DNA from: Candidatus Reconcilbacillus cellulovorans
GTDB lineage: Bacteria > Bacillota > Bacilli > Paenibacillales > Reconciliibacillaceae
NCBI GenBank assembly: GCA_002507565.1
Contig: MOXJ01000020.1
Coordinates: forward strand, 1-64,000
DNA: 64,000 nucleotides
Direction of reading: 5' to 3'
Shown here piece after piece: positions 17,948 through 26,545 of the stretch (positions are counted from its first letter, which is position 1; the number at the start of each line of letters is the position of its first letter). The notes beneath the pieces are model-generated. The model was not told where the DNA came from. It searched no databases and was given only the letters and a program-made list of their open reading frames with translations. The position numbers were made by a program, and so were the translations under genes.

Positions 17948-19513
17948 GTGTTGAACGCCATGCGGCTCACGAATCCGCTTCATTTTACCGAGCAACATCG
18001 ATTTTACGTCTTTCGAGATTTCGCGCTGAGCGATTTTGATTGGAAAGTAATTTCCCAATTTTATCAACCCATGGTGGGGGCGGTTGCCGCCGCCTTATAC
18101 ATGACGCTCTATCACCAGCTCGATGCCGACCGGATCGGCTATTCGCCGCTGGAGCAGCAGCGAAAACTGTTTCTTTCCATGGAAATCGACATGGGAGAGC
18201 GCGGTCGCCGTTTGCTGATCGAGCAAACGTCGAAGTTGGAGGCGGTCGGGCTTCTGCGGACGGTGCGCAAATATCTTGCCGCGGCCGACGAACATGTTTT
18301 CGGCTACGAATTACAGCGGCCGCTGTCGCCTCCCGAATTTTTCCGCAACGAACATCTGACGCTCCTTCTGCGCGATAAAATCGGCAAATTTGCTGTACTG
18401 GCTCTAAAAGACGAATATCGGCTCGTTCCTCCCGAACCGTTGGCGGCGCCCGGCGTCTCGACCGAAGAACTGTCGGTGCCGTTTTACGAGCAGTTCCGTT
18501 TGAACGTCTGTTCGGCCGATCCCGACTTGTCGACGGACGACAAGAGCGACGACGGGCAAGCCGGTCGGATTTCCGGCGAATCGGCGGCAATGTTTCGGTA
18601 TGAAGACATTTTGGCGAGGACGCCGCAGACTTCGGCGAACCGCCGGTTTATCGAGGCGTTGAAACGTCGGCCGGATCAGCTGGCGGTCATCAACATGACG
18701 GCGCGAAAATACCGGCTCTCGTTGCAGGAGACGTGCCGTCTGCTCGACGAGGACGGGATGTTTACCGAAGCCGGGGAATTGGACACCGAGCGGCTGACGG
18801 CCCTGGCGAGTTTATGCTTTCACCAGGCGAGAAAGCGGACACAGGCGGTCGAACGCGCGTTGGCGCGGGGATCTTCTTCGAATCGAAGCGGGGAAAGCGG
18901 AAATGTGTCGGACGATGCTTTCATCGCCGGTGCCGGCGGCGGCGATGTCGAAGCGTTGCGTCCGGCCGTCTCCGCCGTGTCGTCGGAACCGGCCGAGCCG
19001 TTGTTGGAAGTTCCCGAGCCGCTCCGCGACGAATTCGACGTCGTCCGTTACAACCGGATGTTGCGGTATGAACCTTATACCGCGGTGCTCGAACGGTTTT
19101 TCCGCAAAGGGAGCGTCCCCGATTATCTGCTTCGCCTGTTTGAAAAAATCGACGTCAATTACCGGCTAAGCGGCGAAGTGATCAATGTTCTCCTGCATTA
19201 TTTGTACGTTCGCAAGGAATCGTGGTCGACGAATTATATCGAAATGATCGTTTCCAACCTGCTCGCCAAGCAAATCGACACGTTCGAGCGAGCCGTCGCT
19301 TATTTCCGGGAAGAATCGGCGCGGCGGGCGCAGGCCGGCATCGGGGAAAAAGAACGCAAAGAGCCGAAAACGCGCAAAACTTCTTCGGGCCGCAAACCGA
19401 AACTGGCCGTCGTCGACCCGGCACAGCTCGGCGAACAGCCCGACCTGAGCGAGGAAGAGCGGGAACGCATCCGGAGGCTTGCCCTTAAGCGCGACGGCAA
19501 GCTGGTCGAATAG
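17948..19513 (+). CDS. dnaB: Replication initiation and membrane attachment protein DnaB
   Basis: Firmicutes DnaB, which with DnaD and DnaI loads the replicative helicase (DnaC in Bacillus) at oriC and restart sites. The 521-residue product has an N-terminal winged-helix DDBH1-like domain (FALSDFDWKVISQFYQPMVGAVAAALYMTLY) and a C-terminal DDBH2 domain around residues 400-470 (LRLFEKIDVNYRLSGEVINVLLHYL). A GTG start at 17948 is preferred because AAGGA lies 7 bases upstream; an ATG at 17960 is also possible. It precedes dnaI by 12 bases, the standard pair. Confidence 0.9.
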   Translation: MLNAMRLTNPLHFTEQHRFYVFRDFALSDFDWKVISQFYQPMVGAVAAALYMTLYHQLDADRIGYSPLEQQRKLFLSMEIDMGERGRRLLIEQTSKLEAVGLLRTVRKYLAAADEHVFGYELQRPLSPPEFFRNEHLTLLLRDKIGKFAVLALKDEYRLVPPEPLAAPGVSTEELSVPFYEQFRLNVCSADPDLSTDDKSDDGQAGRISGESAAMFRYEDILARTPQTSANRRFIEALKRRPDQLAVINMTARKYRLSLQETCRLLDEDGMFTEAGELDTERLTALASLCFHQARKRTQAVERALARGSSSNRSGESGNVSDDAFIAGAGGGDVEALRPAVSAVSSEPAEPLLEVPEPLRDEFDVVRYNRMLRYEPYTAVLERFFRKGSVPDYLLRLFEKIDVNYRLSGEVINVLLHYLYVRKESWSTNYIEMIVSNLLAKQIDTFERAVAYFREESARRAQAGIGEKERKEPKTRKTSSGRKPKLAVVDPAQLGEQPDLSEEERERIRRLALKRDGKLVE

Positions 19514-19525
19514 GCGGGGGGCACG

Positions 19526-20473
19526 ATGAAAGGATTGTCCGATCTGTTGAAGGAATGGATGCCGGAACTGCTCGACCGCATCGAGGAAGAACGGCGCCGC
19601 GTACTGGAAGATCCGCTGGTGCGGCGGTTCGCGGACGAGCATCCCGAACTGACGGAACTCGCGCTTCGCGCTCATGTCCACCTTCTCCGCCAATTTTCGG
19701 AAGAGATGCGAAACTGCGGTAAATGTCCGGGGCTGGAAAGCTGCCCGAATGCGTTGCCGGGTCATTTCACGAAACTGGTCGTCGAAATGCGGGACGACGG
19801 CCCGGTTCTCTACGATATTCGATCGCCCTGTGCCAAACAGATCGCTTGGGAAAATCAGGAAAACATCCGCCGAAAAATTCGTACGTTCCACGTCGACGAG
19901 CGGGCGCTTCACCACGGTTACACGACGACGGAAATCCTGGACAAGGATCCGGAGCGGGTAGCAGCGGTCGCCCGCATTCTCGATTACATTAGCGCGACGG
20001 AAGAGAACGGCCTGCAGACGAAAGGGCTATATTTGGTCGGAGGATTCGGTACAGGAAAGACATTCCTCGCATGCTATTTATTGAGGGAATTGGCCAAATC
20101 AGGTTACAGCGGCGCCATTGTGTACATGCCGGAATTCGTCGAGGACTTGAAAAACATGATCGGCGAACCGCACCGGCTCCAAGAAACGGTCGAAGCACTC
20201 AAGACGGTCGATCTGCTGGTGCTCGACGACATCGGCGCCGAAAACCTCAGCCCTTGGGTTCGCGATCACGTGCTCGGCTCCATCCTGAATTACCGGATGG
20301 GGCGTAAGCCGACGTTTTTCACGTCCAATCACACGCTCGACGAACTGGAGAAACATTTCAGTTTCACGGCGCGCGACGGCGAAGAAGAATACAAAGGCCG
20401 GCGCATCATGGACCGCATTCGGCCGTATGTCGACGTCGTGCTCGTCAGAGGGCGGAACCATCGCCACGGTTGA
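19526..20473 (+). CDS. dnaI: Primosomal helicase loader DnaI
   Basis: AAA+ ATPase of 315 residues that delivers the hexameric helicase to DNA. The N-terminal domain has the zinc-binding cysteines CGKCPGLESC and a later Cys in RSPCAKQ. The ATPase domain shows Walker A GGFGTGKT, Walker B LLVLDDIGAE and sensor-1 TFFTSNHTLDEL. Members of this family act only in loading, not in unwinding. It ends the dnaB-dnaI unit. Confidence 0.95.
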   Translation: MKGLSDLLKEWMPELLDRIEEERRRVLEDPLVRRFADEHPELTELALRAHVHLLRQFSEEMRNCGKCPGLESCPNALPGHFTKLVVEMRDDGPVLYDIRSPCAKQIAWENQENIRRKIRTFHVDERALHHGYTTTEILDKDPERVAAVARILDYISATEENGLQTKGLYLVGGFGTGKTFLACYLLRELAKSGYSGAIVYMPEFVEDLKNMIGEPHRLQETVEALKTVDLLVLDDIGAENLSPWVRDHVLGSILNYRMGRKPTFFTSNHTLDELEKHFSFTARDGEEEYKGRRIMDRIRPYVDVVLVRGRNHRHG

Positions 20474-20502
20474 TGCGGCGATACGGGCAACCCCGGAAAC
20501 AA

Positions 20503-20529
20503 GAGAAAAGCCGGCGGGCAACCGCCGGC
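20503..20529 (-). terminator. Terminator of the small membrane protein gene
   Basis: Read on the minus strand, GCCGGCGG and CCGCCGGC form an 8-base-pair stem with a 4-base loop followed by CTTTTCTCTT. It starts 5 bases past the stop codon of the 50-residue gene and lies between it and dnaI. The T-run is on the minus side only. Confidence 0.75.
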
Positions 20530-20533
20530 AAAC

Positions 20534-20686
20534 TCACCGCATGGCGAGTTCGATTAAGGTCGCCACAATACCGATGAGCAAAAAGATCCCGAACGTCACG
20601 GCGAATCCCGTCGCGACGTCGACGAAATCGTTGCGCGGTTCCTCGTTGACGTGTTCTTCCGGATGGTACGATTGCGTATCGCTCAT
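20534..20686 (-). CDS. YqzM-like single-span membrane protein, 50 residues
   Basis: A short gene supported by its layout. ATG follows AAGGAG by 9 bases on the minus strand, and a terminator follows the stop. The product begins MSDTQSYHPEEHVNEEPRND and then has one membrane helix (FAVTFGIFLLIGIVATLIEL). The RND-x2-D-x3-GF pattern before the helix resembles the YqzM family of Bacillales, whose role is unknown. It is convergent with dnaI. Confidence 0.6.
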   Translation of the reverse strand: MSDTQSYHPEEHVNEEPRNDFVDVATGFAVTFGIFLLIGIVATLIELAMR

Positions 20687-20809
20687 GGCTCTCGCTCCTT
20701 TCGTCCCCTTCTACAGTATACCCGAACCTTGTCTTTGTGGCAAAGAGATTCGGAAGGAAGGCGCGCGGGCGAGCGGCCGGTTCGAACTCGTTTGCAGGGA
20801 GCGAGGTTT

Positions 20810-20837
20810 TTGGCTCGGCCGCATGTTGTGGTATACT
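20810..20837 (+). promoter_or_regulatory. Promoter of trxA
   Basis: TTGGCT (20810-20815) and TATACT (20832-20837) are separated by 16 bases. TG one base before the -10 makes it an extended -10 element (TGGTATACT). It lies 61 bases upstream of the trxA start. Confidence 0.6.
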
Positions 20838-20898
20838 GGTTATCGATCACGGGTTACCGACGATCGCACGGGGACGCGAAAGCGAAGGAGGAAACAAA

Positions 20899-21222
20899 AT
20901 GGCCATCGTGAACGTCAGCGATCAGTCGTTCCGGACCGAAGTCGAGACGACCGGCACGGTGCTCGTCGATTTCTGGGCGCCGTGGTGCGGGCCTTGTCGG
21001 ATGATCGCACCGGTGCTGGAAGAGCTGGATAAGGAAATCGGCGACAAGATCAAGATCGCAAAGGTGAACGTGGACGAAAATCCCGAATCCGCTTCCCGGT
21101 TCGGGGTCCTGAGCATTCCGACGCTCATCTTGTTCAAGGACGGCCAGCCCGTCGACAAGGTGGTCGGCTTTCAGCCGAAAGAGGCGCTCAAAAGCGTCGT
21201 AGGCCGCCACGTGGCGCTTTGA
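20899..21222 (+). CDS. trxA: Thioredoxin
   Basis: Cytoplasmic disulfide reductase of 107 residues. The active site is WCGPC in FWAPWCGPCRM, followed by the cis-proline segment SIPTLILFKDG. Length and motifs are those of a standard TrxA. The ATG has AAGGAGG 7 bases upstream; a longer frame reaching back to 20737 crosses the promoter and is not used. In Bacillus, trxA, uvrC and sdhCAB also lie in this order, so this is a conserved neighbourhood with insertions. Confidence 0.97.
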   Translation: MAIVNVSDQSFRTEVETTGTVLVDFWAPWCGPCRMIAPVLEELDKEIGDKIKIAKVNVDENPESASRFGVLSIPTLILFKDGQPVDKVVGFQPKEALKSVVGRHVAL

Positions 21223-21247
21223 ACGCTCGGTGCGGGCGGCGACGCAA

Positions 21248-21298
21248 AAAGCGGCAGGCCCTTTCCGCGAAAGGACGTCCTGCCGCTTTCGGCTTTTT
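21248..21298 (+). terminator. Terminator of trxA
   Basis: Long hairpin whose outer arms AAAGCGGCAGG and CCTGCCGCTTT enclose a second short stem (CCTTT/AAAGG). It is followed by CGGCTTTTT. It lies between trxA and uvrC, so uvrC probably has its own promoter or relies on readthrough. Confidence 0.8.
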
Positions 21299-21314
21299 CG
21301 GGGGTGACAGACAG

Positions 21315-23219
21315 ATGGAACGAGACGATCTCGAACGAATCAAACAAAAACTTGCTATACTCCCGGAAAAACCCGGATGTTATCTGATGAAAAACGCCGA
21401 GGGCGACATTCTTTACGTCGGTAAGGCGAAATCGCTTAAGAATCGCGTCCGCTCGTATTTTACCGGCAGCCACGATCTGAAGACGCAGAAGCTCGTCAGC
21501 GAAATCCGCGATTTCGAATACATCGTCACGAAGAACAATGTCGAGGCGCTCATCTTGGAGTGCAACCTGATCAAGCAATACCGACCCAGGTATAATGTCC
21601 TGCTTCGCGACGACAAATCGTTCCCTTATATCAAAATCACGAACGAAAAGCACCCTCGTCTGGAAGTGACGCGGCGCGTCGTCCGCGACCGCGGCAAATA
21701 TTTCGGACCTTATCCGAACGCCTACGCGGCCCACGACGCGAAGAAGCTGCTCGACCGGCTGTATCCGCTTAGGAAATGCAAAACGATGCCCAAGCGCGTC
21801 TGCCTATATTATCACATCGGCCAATGTCTCGGTCCTTGCGAGTATGAGGTCGATCCCGCGGAATACGAGCGGATGATCCGGGACATTTCGCGGTTTTTGG
21901 GCGGAGATTATGAGGGGGTTAAAAAAGATTTAATAAAAAAAATGGAGGAAGCCGCAGAAGAACTCAAGTTCGAGCGGGCAAAAGAATTGCGCGATCTGAT
22001 CCGCCATATTGAAATGATTATGGAAAAACAGGCGATCTCCACAGGCGATGCCGTCGACCGCGACATTTTCGGCTGGGCGTCGGACAAGGGATGGATGTGC
22101 ATCCAGATTCTTTATATGCGCGGCGGCCGAATCGTCGGCAGCCGGACGGCGCACGTTCCGCATTACGGCGACGAGCGGGAAGATTTTCTGTCGTTCGTCA
22201 GCCAGTATTACAGCGATAATCCTGTTCGGCCGAAAGAGATTCTGTTGCCCGACGCCGGTCCCGGAACGGAGGACGTCCGCGATGCGCTCGAGCGCTGGCT
22301 TGGCGTCGACGTACGCGTTCCGAAACGCGGAACCCGGAAAGATATGGTCCATCTCGCGATGGAGAACGCCAAAACGGCGCTCGAAGAGCGTTTTCGGCTG
22401 ATGGAGCGCGATGCCGAGCGGACGGTCCGCGCCGTCGCCCAGCTCGGGGAAGCGACCGGCCTCGGCTACCTGCGCCGAATCGAGGCATTCGACAATTCGC
22501 ACCTATACGGCACCGATCCCGTGTCTGCACTCGTCGTGTTCATCGACGGCAAACCGGAAAAGAAGGAATACCGCAAATTCAAGATCAAGTCCGCACGCGG
22601 TCCCGATGACTACGAGGCGATGCGGGAAGTCGTGCGGCGCCGTTACGAACGCGTGCTGAAAGAAGGCGGCGAACTGCCGGATTTGATCGTCGTCGACGGC
22701 GGCAAAGGACAGATCGCGGCGGCCGTCGACGTGCTCGAGAACGAGCTCGGCCTGGCGATTCCGGTTTGCGGGCTGGTGAAAGACGAACGGCACCGAACAT
22801 CACAGCTTTTGCTCGGCGATCCGCCGGAGCCGATACCGATTGCGCGCGACAGCCATGCGTTTTTTCTGCTTCAGCGCATTCAAGAGGAAGTGCATCGGTT
22901 CGCTTTGCAGTTTCACCGGAAAACGCGCGCCAAGTCGATGATCGCCTCGCGGCTCGACGACATTCCCGGCGTGGGGGAGAAGCGCCGCCGGCTTTTGTTT
23001 CAGCATTTCGGATCGATCGAAAATATAAAAAACGCTTCCGTCGAGGAGTTTCGCAGCCTCGGTATCGGCGACAAACTCGCCCGCCGCATTTTGGCGGCGT
23101 TGACTGAAAAACCGGACGGAAGCGGCGATGAAGGCGCGAACGCCGACGTCAACCGTCTGCCGCAGGAGCAGGCGCAGCAGGCGTCCGTTTACGCAACAGA
23201 CGATGCCACGCCGTCATGA
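21315..23219 (+). CDS. uvrC: Excinuclease ABC subunit C
   Basis: Nucleotide excision repair endonuclease that makes both incisions around a lesion, 634 residues. It has an N-terminal GIY-YIG domain (PGCYLMKNAEGDILYVGKAKSLKNRV), a UVR motif (about residues 200-235), an RNase H-like UvrC domain (EAFDNSHLYGTDPVSALVVF and DLIVVDGGKGQ) and two C-terminal helix-hairpin-helix units (DDIPGVGEKRRRLL). The start MERDDLERIKQ has GGGGGTGA 8 bases upstream. The last 71 bases overlap, tail to tail, the end of the next gene on the other strand. Confidence 0.97.
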   Translation: MERDDLERIKQKLAILPEKPGCYLMKNAEGDILYVGKAKSLKNRVRSYFTGSHDLKTQKLVSEIRDFEYIVTKNNVEALILECNLIKQYRPRYNVLLRDDKSFPYIKITNEKHPRLEVTRRVVRDRGKYFGPYPNAYAAHDAKKLLDRLYPLRKCKTMPKRVCLYYHIGQCLGPCEYEVDPAEYERMIRDISRFLGGDYEGVKKDLIKKMEEAAEELKFERAKELRDLIRHIEMIMEKQAISTGDAVDRDIFGWASDKGWMCIQILYMRGGRIVGSRTAHVPHYGDEREDFLSFVSQYYSDNPVRPKEILLPDAGPGTEDVRDALERWLGVDVRVPKRGTRKDMVHLAMENAKTALEERFRLMERDAERTVRAVAQLGEATGLGYLRRIEAFDNSHLYGTDPVSALVVFIDGKPEKKEYRKFKIKSARGPDDYEAMREVVRRRYERVLKEGGELPDLIVVDGGKGQIAAAVDVLENELGLAIPVCGLVKDERHRTSQLLLGDPPEPIPIARDSHAFFLLQRIQEEVHRFALQFHRKTRAKSMIASRLDDIPGVGEKRRRLLFQHFGSIENIKNASVEEFRSLGIGDKLARRILAALTEKPDGSGDEGANADVNRLPQEQAQQASVYATDDATPS

Positions 23220-24750
23220 CGAGCGCGATCGCTGCCGGAGAGGCGACATACGCCAAGGCGATCGCGACGCCCGCGGCGTTTTGTTTGACGGCCATCAACA
23301 TCAGCGAAATCATCACGAGATTGAAGATTGCGTGTGCGAACAGCACGGTCAGCCACCCACGGCGCAAGAAAACGAGGCCGAGCACGACGCCTAGCGCGGT
23401 CACTTCCCAGATGCGCGTGTAGACCGGATAGACCGGGTAAGTAACATGGCCGAGCGACCACAGCAGCGAAGTAGCGAGGACTGCGGCAAGCCGGTTGCGC
23501 AAAACGTAAAAACAAGCCGGTATGCCGAACAGTCGGAAAACAGCCTCTTCCTGAATCGCTGCCATCCATCCCGTCAACGGAAACCATTCAGGCCAAATCT
23601 GGTTGAGGATGGAGGTATTCGGATCGTTGATTCCCCACGCGCCGAATCGGGTCCAGGCGATCCACAGCAGCAGGGCCTGCAGGCCGAGCATGAACAGCGC
23701 AAGCGAATAGCCGTCTTTGAGGTGGCGGACGATTTGGCGTCCGAAATCTTCTGATTTCGTTTGCGGCCACACGTTCCAGCCGAGCCGACGGCACAGTCTT
23801 TCGCCGGCGACAAAGCACCCGTACAGCCCCGCGACCGAGACGACGGCGAACCCGATTGCGGAGACGAATATAAATGCGTCGTTCGTGGCGGTCCTGAATT
23901 CCTCTCCCGCCGCGGCAAGCGATGCAGGCCGTCCGTTTCGGTCGAGCACGATGAACAAAACGGCAAACAGCAACGTCCATACGGCTCCGCTTGAAAAACG
24001 GGCGTGTTTGCGGTCGGCCAAGGCGACCGACCACGCCGCGATTACGACGGCGACAAACAGCAACAGGTAAAGGATCGAGACGACGGCGGCATAAATTTTT
24101 TGTCTGGTTTGCCAGGCGACATGGCTTTCGGGCGGTTCGAAGCCCGTGCGGTAACCGGTCACTTCGCCGCCCTGAACGAAAATCCGGTAGGCAAGCCTCG
24201 CTTCGCCGACCGCAGCGGCGGGATCGACAAACCGGATCGTTCCGTCGGGCAGATCGACGCGTTCAAGGCGGTCCGGGTCGACGCCGATGTTTTTCAGAAA
24301 CCGGGCTGCGATTGCGCCCACGTCAGGCGTGCCGGAAACCGTCCCGGCGCTTTGCTTGCGCCAACCGATCACTTCCGGCCTGAACAGGTTGACGTAAACG
24401 TAATATCGCACGCCGGGCGCGCGCACATCGACCTTGTAAAATTCCACCGGTCGGCTTTCGGCGTACCGTTCGGCGTATTCGCGCTCCAGCCCGTTTTTCG
24501 CCAAATATCCGGCTAAATGTTCGGCCGTCTCGTGCGCGATCTCGACGGATGCCGATTTTTCGGAAAAACCGGGTTCCCGGGCGGCGACAAACTCAAGTGC
24601 CGCGCGGACGGCTTCCTGTCGGGAAATGGCCTTTTCGATTCCGGGAAGCGGTGTTTCGGCCAACGGGCTTGCGGGGATAAAATAAACGACGACGAACAGG
24701 AGCGCGCCGACGGTGCCCCAAAACGGCAATGAAAAAACGATGCGTTTCAT
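23149..24750 (-). CDS. CPBP family intramembrane metalloprotease
   Basis: Membrane protein of 533 residues. An N-terminal membrane helix is followed by a large soluble outer domain (about residues 30-215), then a second set of helices holding the CPBP (CAAX protease/bacteriocin-processing) core. Glu-Glu-x3-Arg is seen in IQEEAVFRLFG, a His in LGHVTYPVYP and another in FAHAIFNLVM. Relatives cleave prenylated or secreted peptides or act in self-immunity; the substrate is unknown. The start MKRIVFSLPF has AAAGGAAG upstream. The C-terminus overlaps uvrC in antisense. Confidence 0.8.
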   Translation of the reverse strand: MKRIVFSLPFWGTVGALLFVVVYFIPASPLAETPLPGIEKAISRQEAVRAALEFVAAREPGFSEKSASVEIAHETAEHLAGYLAKNGLEREYAERYAESRPVEFYKVDVRAPGVRYYVYVNLFRPEVIGWRKQSAGTVSGTPDVGAIAARFLKNIGVDPDRLERVDLPDGTIRFVDPAAAVGEARLAYRIFVQGGEVTGYRTGFEPPESHVAWQTRQKIYAAVVSILYLLLFVAVVIAAWSVALADRKHARFSSGAVWTLLFAVLFIVLDRNGRPASLAAAGEEFRTATNDAFIFVSAIGFAVVSVAGLYGCFVAGERLCRRLGWNVWPQTKSEDFGRQIVRHLKDGYSLALFMLGLQALLLWIAWTRFGAWGINDPNTSILNQIWPEWFPLTGWMAAIQEEAVFRLFGIPACFYVLRNRLAAVLATSLLWSLGHVTYPVYPVYTRIWEVTALGVVLGLVFLRRGWLTVLFAHAIFNLVMISLMLMAVKQNAAGVAIALAYVASPAAIALVMTAWHRLLRKRTPAAPAPAADG

Positions 24751-24918
24751 GAAGAGCTTCCTTTCGCGTCCGAAAATGCCTACGACCGTATCATACCGTC
24801 TCGACGCCCGGTCCCGCAAGCGCGACCGAGCGGAGGATCCGTTGACAGAATGAATGGAGTAATCGTTTGCAAACGGCGAAAGTCGGTGGAACACGGCGGA
24901 AAACCGCCGGTGCCGGGA

Positions 24919-24947
24919 TTGTGGAAAAGACCGGGATCGTCTATGAT
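24919..24947 (+). promoter_or_regulatory. Promoter candidate for the ktrBA leader
   Basis: TTGTGG (24919-24924) and TATGAT (24942-24947) are separated by 17 bases. Transcription would begin near 24955, shortly before the riboswitch aptamer. The stretch 24751-24918 holds no gene that I can support; a TTGACA at 24842 has no matching -10. Confidence 0.45.
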
Positions 24948-24974
24948 GAAACCAAATGTAACTTTCGGCCGAAT

Positions 24975-25107
24975 TCTTCGGCGATGAGCCGGGGAAGCGG
25001 GGGAACCGTCCGTCATGGGGTGAATTCCGCGGTCGGCCCTCCGGGCTTTTCGCGGATAGGGTGCCTGCGACCCGAACCCGTCAGCTAACCTCGTAGGCCT
25101 TGCGTCA
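24975..25107 (+). promoter_or_regulatory. Cyclic di-AMP riboswitch (ydaO/yuaA class)
   Basis: RNA element that senses c-di-AMP and turns off potassium uptake and cell-wall genes. The conserved blocks are present in order: GAGCCGGGGAAGCGGGGGAA, then ATGGGGTGAAT, a variable GC-rich arm (GGCCCTCCGGGC), ATAGGGTGCC, and the hallmark CCGAACCCGTCAGCTAACCT followed by CGTAGGC. The identification rests on recall of the class consensus, and the match in the last block is nearly exact. It precedes ktrB, the classic target. Confidence 0.9.
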
Positions 25108-25137
25108 GGACCCGAACGCTCGCGGCGCTGGGTGTCC
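25108..25137 (+). terminator. Possible expression-platform hairpin of the riboswitch
   Basis: GGACCC and GGGTGTCC can pair, with one bulged base, around a GC-rich loop (CGCTCGCGGCG). T-rich sequence (CGCTTTCTATTTGTTTT) begins about 8 bases later. This would fit an off-switch by termination when c-di-AMP is bound, but the T-run is imperfect. Confidence 0.35.
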
Positions 25138-25185
25138 AGTGTCGCTTTCTATTTGTTTTCACATAAGGTGGGTCGTCGGATTTTG

Positions 25186-26529
25186 ATGCAACGACAAGTT
25201 CGCCTGAAGATCGTCTGGACGCCGCCGCGCGTCCTCGTCGCCGGTTTCGCGGCCGTCATCGCCTGCGGCGCCGTTTTGCTCACGCTTCCGATCGCCACGC
25301 GGTCCGGCGAACGATTGCCGTGGATCGACGCGTTTTTTACCGCAACGTCGGCCGCGTGTGTGACCGGACTGGTCGTCGTCGATACCGGCACGTATTTTTC
25401 CTGGTTCGGCCAGACGGTGATAGCGGTTTTGATCCAGGTCGGCGGTCTCGGCTTCATGACGATGTCGACGCTGATCGCGCTTGTTTTGAAGAAACGGATT
25501 TCGTTGCGGGAACGGCTCATTTTGCAAGAGGCGATGAACCAGCCGTCGATCGAGGGCATCGTGCGGCTCGTCCGGCGTGTCGTCGCTTATTCGCTGACGA
25601 TCGAGGCGATCGGCGCAGCGCTTCTGACCGCGAGGTGGGCGTTCGACATGCCGTTTCCGCGGGCGCTGGCGTTCGGCGTTTTCCATGCCGTGTCGCTGTT
25701 CAACAACGCGGGTTTCGACCTGTTCGGCGACTTTCGCAGCCTGACCGATTATGTAAACGACCCGTTCGTCAACGTCGTCGCGATGGGGTTGATCGTGCTG
25801 GGCGGCATCGGGTTCATTGTCATTTCGGACGTGCTGGAATATCCCAAGCGCGGCAAGTTGTCGTTGCATTCGAAAGTGGTATTGGCCACGACCGCTTTTC
25901 TGATTGTATTCGGGGCCGTCGTCATTTTCATATTCGAGGCGACGAATCCGAAAACGCTCGGCAGTCTCGACGCGGGCGGGAAAATTTTGGCTTCCTTCTT
26001 CCAGTCCGTGACGCCCCGCACGGCCGGAGCGAATACGCTGGACATCGCTTCGCTTCGGCAGGCAACGCAATTTTTCCTCATCCTCTTGATGTTCATCGGT
26101 GCATCGCCGGGATCGACAGGGGGCGGGATCAAGACGACGACGTTCGCGACCCTTGTCGGCGCGATGGCGGCGATGATCCGCGGCAAGGAAGATATTGTAA
26201 TGTTTCGTCATCGTCTGGCGAAAGACCGCATTTACAAGGCGATCACGCTGACGCTGTTCGCACTGATATGGGTCATCGCGATGACGATGGTGCTGTCGAC
26301 GACGGAAGATCGGCATTTTCTGATGATCTTGTTCGAGGTGACGTCGGCGTTCGGCACGGTCGGGCTATCGATGGGACTGACGCCGCACTTGACGGTCGTC
26401 GGCAAAATCGTCATTATGGTGACCATGTTCGCCGGCCGCCTCGGCCCGGTGACACTGGCCTACGCGTTGCAACCTCGGCCTGAAAAGGAATTGTTCCGAT
26501 ATCCCGAAGGGAAAATTACGATCGGATAA
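25186..26529 (+). CDS. ktrB: KtrB-type potassium channel subunit
   Basis: Membrane subunit of a Ktr potassium uptake system, 447 residues, with four M1-P-M2 repeats. The filter-like loops with the key glycine are TSAACVTGLVVVDT, SLFNNAGFDLFG, TPRTAGANTLD and TSAFGTVGLSMG. SPGSTGGGIKTTTFA corresponds to the regulatory loop after the third filter. The ATG at 25186 is chosen because family members start at about this point; AAGGTGGG lies 13-14 bases upstream, and an alternative TTG at 25183 is closer to it. ktrA follows by 16 bases. Confidence 0.93.
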   Translation: MQRQVRLKIVWTPPRVLVAGFAAVIACGAVLLTLPIATRSGERLPWIDAFFTATSAACVTGLVVVDTGTYFSWFGQTVIAVLIQVGGLGFMTMSTLIALVLKKRISLRERLILQEAMNQPSIEGIVRLVRRVVAYSLTIEAIGAALLTARWAFDMPFPRALAFGVFHAVSLFNNAGFDLFGDFRSLTDYVNDPFVNVVAMGLIVLGGIGFIVISDVLEYPKRGKLSLHSKVVLATTAFLIVFGAVVIFIFEATNPKTLGSLDAGGKILASFFQSVTPRTAGANTLDIASLRQATQFFLILLMFIGASPGSTGGGIKTTTFATLVGAMAAMIRGKEDIVMFRHRLAKDRIYKAITLTLFALIWVIAMTMVLSTTEDRHFLMILFEVTSAFGTVGLSMGLTPHLTVVGKIVIMVTMFAGRLGPVTLAYALQPRPEKELFRYPEGKITIG

Positions 26530-26545
26530 GGAGAGGCACATCCGC

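Noticed and set aside
16717-17970. 417-codon minus-strand frame over the RCC1-like gene
   Set aside because: The plus strand encodes clear repeats with a signal peptide, so the minus frame is a shadow.
24842-24865. TTGACA at 24842 as the ktrB promoter
   Set aside because: There is no -10 at a suitable spacing; TTGTGG-17-TATGAT closer to the riboswitch fits better.
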